A stretch of DNA of 7,439 nucleotides from DASYSA01 sp036003885 (GTDB lineage Bacteria > Acidobacteriota > Blastocatellia > UBA7656). A model generated the notes under the pieces. The model did not search any database. It was not told the DNA's origin and was given only the letters and a program-made list of their open reading frames with translations. Numbering within the stretch: the stretch's first letter is position 1; each line of letters opens with the position of its first letter. The stretch covers positions 1 through 7,439 of the forward strand of contig DASYSA010000573.1 in the NCBI GenBank assembly GCA_036003885.1, read 5' to 3'. Shown here piece after piece: positions 5,038 to 7,439 of the stretch. A program made the translations under genes and the position numbers.

Positions 5038-6238
5038 ATGGCAAGTAAAGGACATGACATCATCGTTATCGGTACGTCTGCCGGAGGTTTGGAAGCTCTC
5101 GATGCTCTTATCGGTCAATTGCCCAGCGATCTTGCTGCGTCCATTTTTATCGTCCAGCATATGGCGTCTGAAAACACTGGAGGAGCCCTGCTGCACCGAT
5201 TGAGCCGCCACAGAACTTTCGGCTGTAAGCTCGCAAAAGATGGCGAGGCTTTAAGCCAGGGCGAATCTATATCGCTCGACCTGACAATCACCTATTGGTC
5301 AAGAAGAATAGAGTTCTGGTTACAAAGGGAGCGCGTGAAAACCGCAACAGGCCAGGCATAGATCCTTTGTTTCGATCCGCTGCCGTTGCCCATACCTCGC
5401 GCGTCATCGGAATAGTCCTGACAGGAATGCTTGACGACGGTACGGCGGGCCTTGTGCCATCAAGAAGTGCGGAGGCATCACGGTTGTCCAGGACCCGAAG
5501 GACGCCGCATATCCCGGTATGCCGCAGAGCGCGCTCAATAATCTCAGGGTGGACCACTGTGTACCGATCAGTGAAATGGGGAGTCTCCTCGAAACACTTA
5601 CCAAAGAACGTGCAGGCAAAAGCAAACGGATCCCAAAAGACATCAGGATTGAGGCGGAGATCGCGGAAAGAGTGTTGAGCGATGTGGCGGAAGTTAATAG
5701 CCTGGGAAGGCAGGTGCCGTATAACTGCCCCAACTGTGGGGGGGTTCTTTGGGAAATGGACAGCCCCCTTGTACCTAGAGATCGATCCGGAAACCCGGTT
5801 TTGCGCGACTTTCGTACCGGCAAGACCTTTGTTTCCGTTGACGAATTTTCGAAAAATGGGCTTTCCGGATCGATCTCTAGATATCGGTGCCACACAGGAC
5901 ATTCATTTACTCTTCCCGCGCTCCTTGAAAGCCAGTCTGAAAAAATCGAAGAAACGCTTTGGCTTTCCCTGAGAATGTTTGAGGAACGGAAGAATCTCTT
6001 AAATAGCACGCACAACGCTTTCGCCGTGGAACGCGCAAAAGAAACCCAAATTCATATCGAGCGCATCAGGGCGATCTTACTGGACCCACGAACTTGGCAA
6101 CACACACTTGATCGCGTCAAGAAGAGTATGTCTGCCACTCCCAAGACAAAGTCGGTGCGAGAAGAAGAGCAACGGCAGCAAAACCTAAGCCATGTGTCCG
6201 AGACGAACAGCGCCTCGAAAAGAAAAAACACAAGGTGA
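5038..6238 (+). pseudogene. cheB: cheB-type protein-glutamate methylesterase, broken by two frameshifts
   Basis: Three consecutive frames reconstruct one CheB of about 400 residues without a receiver domain. Part 1 (5038 to about 5262) has IGTSAGG with catalytic Ser14 and VQHM with His41. One base is missing near 5262; part 2 resumes IYIARPDNHLLVKKNRVLV, then GIDPLFRSAA and IVLTGMLDDGTAGL, carrying the third triad residue. A second missing base near 5453 precedes part 3: AIKKCGGITVVQDPKDAAYP, GMPQSALNN, then a C-terminal extension with a zinc-ribbon-like pair, NCPNCGG and RCHTGHS, a helical tail and a Lys/Arg/Glu-rich end. CheB enzymes demethylate or deamidate chemoreceptor glutamates; stand-alone forms often serve other signalling systems. 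Neither lesion is in a long homopolymer. An assembly error cannot be excluded, but decayed neighbours favour a true pseudogene. A palindromic insert lies at 5775-5880. Confidence 0.85.
5775..5880 (+). repeat. Palindromic in-frame insertion with 19-bp perfect inverted arms
   Basis: The arm CTAGAGATCGATCCGGAAA (5775-5793) is the exact reverse complement of 5862-5880. The stem can continue with CCC/GGG (5794-5796 with 5858-5860) after a one-base bulge. It sits between NCPNCGGVLWEMDSPLV and YRCHTGHS of the CheB zinc-ribbon-like region, where relatives have only a short linker. CTAG flanks both ends. Removing 5775-5876 (102 bases, 34 codons) leaves one CTAG and restores SPLVPRYRCHTGHS in frame. 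Because CTAG is its own reverse complement, it may be a target duplication or part of the arms. The insert has no stop in the CheB frame nor in one minus-strand frame, and both readings begin RDRSG(N/K)P and end SGSISR. No second copy was found in the window. Confidence 0.7.
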
Positions 6239-6350
6239 CTCCATTTTCTTGATGAAGGCAACAGAAGCGAACGGAATTGCGTGCGAATCGTGTTGCCGCA
6301 CAGCTTGCCGTTGTTCATCGGTTGGCCTGAACGCTCAACACGCCGGATGC
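6239..6350 (+). other. Intergenic space between convergent cheB remnant and higA
   Basis: This is about 110 bases between two convergent stops. I see no hairpin followed by a T run on either strand and no coding region that can be supported. Confidence 0.4.
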
Positions 6351-6761
6351 CTAAATAAACAACTCCGGCGACACACTGAAGAATTCCGCCAGCTTTCGGG
6401 CATGAGCCTTGCTGATTTCCCGTTTGCCATTGACGGCGTCGGAGATCCTGCTACGGGAGCCGAAGATCGGCAGGAGATCCACTTGGCGAAGATTGCGCGA
6501 TTCCAGTAGGGCTGCCAGCGCATCGCTCGGGGTGAGTTTTGCAACCGCTCGATGTGCCTGCTGATAGTCTTCGATTAACCTGAGGAGCAAACGGCAAAGC
6601 GCTTCCTCCTCCCGTGTCCGGCGCTCACCCTTATCGAGCAGAGGCTCAAGACGCTGCGCTACACGTTCAAGTTCTGCATCATCTTCGATAATCTGAGGAA
6701 GCGCGCCCGCGAGTAATTCGGCGTATTTCCGGTGATTCAGGCGAGCGCTGCTAGCAGTCAT
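6351..6761 (-). CDS. higA: HigA-family antitoxin, HTH transcriptional regulator
   Basis: The 136-residue protein has a helical N-terminal region (RKYAELLAGALPQII, then an acidic helix and EEEALCRLLLRLIEDYQQAH at about 51-70). A C-terminal Cro/CI-type helix-turn-helix follows at about 78-136: LTPSDALAALLESRNLRQVD, LLPIFGSRSRISDAVNGKR, EISKAHARKLAEFFSVSPEL. This is the COG5499 HigA pattern. Such proteins neutralise HigB and repress their own operon. The start at 6761 is chosen because it overlaps the end of the decayed toxin by 11 bases, the usual toxin-first higBA order. A longer frame from 6830 would only read through toxin DNA in the wrong frame. GGAAG lies immediately upstream, within the toxin's last codons. 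The frame is intact and of family length. With its toxin dead it is an orphan antitoxin or has become a stand-alone regulator. Confidence 0.88.
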   Translation of the reverse strand: MTASSARLNHRKYAELLAGALPQIIEDDAELERVAQRLEPLLDKGERRTREEEALCRLLLRLIEDYQQAHRAVAKLTPSDALAALLESRNLRQVDLLPIFGSRSRISDAVNGKREISKAHARKLAEFFSVSPELFI

Positions 6762-6947
6762 TCTTCCATGAGCCGCGGTCGTATTCCGCGTGGCTGAGGA
6801 AGTGTTTGAGCGTGACGGTTTGTAAGCCATAGTCGATTCTCGTTATCAGGCTAAGTCGTTTCCCTTGATATTAAAGACCGTACATTGTCCGACCGGATCG
6901 GCATGTGCGAACGTTTGGCGTGTGTCAGTGAGATTTCGCCACTTGGT
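6751..6947 (-). pseudogene. higB: Decayed HigB toxin (RelE-superfamily mRNA interferase)
   Basis: Two minus-strand frames rebuild the C-terminal two thirds of HigB. From about 6947 to 6855 the DNA reads TKWRNLTDTRQTFAHADPVG then QCTVFNIKGND, matching the family's 'ADFVG..RVVFNIKGNKYRL'. At 6850-6854 five bases stand where two codons are expected, so one base is missing. From 6849 the next frame gives LITRIDYGLQTVTLKHFLSH, then AEYDRGSWKNDC and a TAG at 6751-6753, matching the conserved 'HAEYD' end. Upstream of 6947 the N-terminal third is not recognisable and I see no start codon for it. Intact HigB cleaves mRNA on the ribosome; this copy lacks its start and is frameshifted, so it should be inactive. 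Its stop overlaps the higA start by 11 bases, showing that the pair was once a coupled operon. Confidence 0.8.
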
Positions 6948-7184
6948 CGCGTTTGTTTCGTCTTTGCCGACTTTCGTCCGTTGTGGGGCGAAGGCTTGGG
7001 GGCTTCGCTGCATTACAAAGACACAGAGGCAAGGAGAGGAACCGGATTACTCCACCCTTGTCGCCCAGCGTTTAGTAATCGCGTCAGTCCGACGGTCAGT
7101 TGACGTGGCGGATCTGCAAGACTGAAACCGCTCCGCGCTGCTTCCTTTCGGGTAGACTATTGTCGATCTGCCGTATTCCCTCGC
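6948..7184 (+). other. Intergenic DNA upstream of the secreted-protein gene
   Basis: No gene could be supported here. It probably holds the promoter of the gene at 7198. TTGACG at 7100-7105 is a possible -35 box, but no good -10 follows at normal spacing, so no promoter is called. A short inverted pair GCGAAG/CTTCGC (6988-6993 and 7003-7008) has no T run. Confidence 0.35.
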
Positions 7185-7190
7185 GGAGGA
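7185..7190 (+). promoter_or_regulatory. Strong ribosome binding site GGAGGA
   Basis: GGAGGA is followed by seven bases and then the ATG at 7198. It is the best Shine-Dalgarno in the window and fixes the start and the frame of the last gene. Confidence 0.8.
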
Positions 7191-7197
7191 AACTGAA

Positions 7198-7439
7198 ATG
7201 AGATGTCGATTTCTTATGCGCGCCATGGCCGCCTTCATATGGCTCGCGTGTTTAGCGCCGCCGCTCCTGACAGGTCAGGCACCGTCTTCACCGGCGAAAA
7301 AGAAACTCTGGACTCCACCGCGCACCCCCGACGGCCAACCGGACCTCCAGGGAGTCTGGGCGACCGCTACTCTCACACCGGTGGAGCGCCCGGCGGAGTT
7401 CGCCGGCAAAGAATTTTTGACTGAACCGGAAGCCGCGGA
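7198..7439 (+). CDS. Secreted protein of unknown function, 5' part only
   Basis: An open frame from the ATG at 7198 runs off the window after 80 codons. The first residues form a Sec signal peptide: basic start MRCRFLMR, apolar core AMAAFIWLACLAPPLL at about 9-24 and a small-residue cleavage region TGQA near 25-28. No proper lipobox surrounds Cys18. The mature part begins APSSPAKKKLWTPPRTPDGQ and continues PDLQGVWATATLTPVERPAE, then FAGKEFLTEPEAA. The block 'PRTPDGQPDLQG.W..ATLTP.ERP' is familiar from many hypothetical secreted proteins that I associate with Acidobacteriota and relatives. Their function is not known to me. A perfect ribosome-binding site precedes it. The other forward frame at 7203-7424 is a shadow of this one. 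It is likely periplasmic or extracellular. Confidence 0.8.
   Translation, partial: MRCRFLMRAMAAFIWLACLAPPLLTGQAPSSPAKKKLWTPPRTPDGQPDLQGVWATATLTPVERPAEFAGKEFLTEPEAA

Noticed and set aside
5288..6015. Two minus-strand frames of about 200 codons (5288-5902 and 5404-6015)
   Set aside because: Both are antisense to cheB. The only recognisable part, RDRSGKP and SGSISR, arises from the palindromic insert.
6988..7008. Short inverted pair GCGAAG/CTTCGC as a possible terminator
   Set aside because: The stem is only six bases with a nine-base loop and there is no T run on either side.
6865..7125. Plus-strand frames of 86 and 72 codons
   Set aside because: They run antisense over the HigB remnant and have no ribosome-binding site or recognisable domain.
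7100..7128. TTGACG as a sigma-70 promoter for the secreted-protein gene
   Set aside because: No acceptable -10 hexamer is found 16-18 bases downstream.

Overview
The window looks like an accessory, decaying stretch of a chromosome from a free-living Gram-negative bacterium. It holds intact single genes separated by recognisable gene remnants. Lineage cannot be fixed from the sequence. A GH57 glycosidase, a CheB without receiver domain, DUF433 and HigBA-type modules, and a secreted protein of a kind I associate with Acidobacteriota suggest a soil or sediment phylum such as Acidobacteriota or Nitrospirota (weak inference). I saw no rRNA, tRNA, CRISPR array, transposase or convincing intrinsic terminator.

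Layout. 1-284 (minus): remnant of a small family with a 'WLDL.ALA.IEVTSE' start, collapsed by a deletion and frameshift. 521-916 (plus): intact PPOX/F420-type flavin-split-barrel protein. 917-1247: no gene seen. 1248-2251 (plus): a 68-residue unknown ORF overlapping an intact class I SAM methyltransferase by 4 bases. 2277-2881 (minus): a 61-residue unknown ORF, then a DUF433 antitoxin whose 3' end has slipped frame into the start of its lost DUF5615-type toxin. 2989-3201 (plus): a scrap of sbcC. 3209-4666 (plus): complete GH57 enzyme. 4663-4997 (minus): 3' scrap of a sensor histidine kinase. 5038-6238 (plus): cheB broken by two frameshifts and carrying a 102-bp palindromic in-frame insertion. 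6351-6761 (minus): intact HigA antitoxin. 6751-6947 (minus): decayed HigB toxin. 7198-7439 (plus): 5' end of a secreted protein that runs off the window.

How it fits together. The intact genes do not form one pathway. The clearest theme is selective decay: two separate toxin-antitoxin modules have lost the toxin and kept the antitoxin domain, and a chemotaxis-type signalling pair (CheB plus histidine kinase) is dying side by side. The most unusual object is the palindromic insert in cheB. It keeps the host reading frame, and because of its 19-bp inverted arms it reads without stops, with the same terminal peptides, in both orientations. This resembles the behaviour described for Rickettsia palindromic elements.
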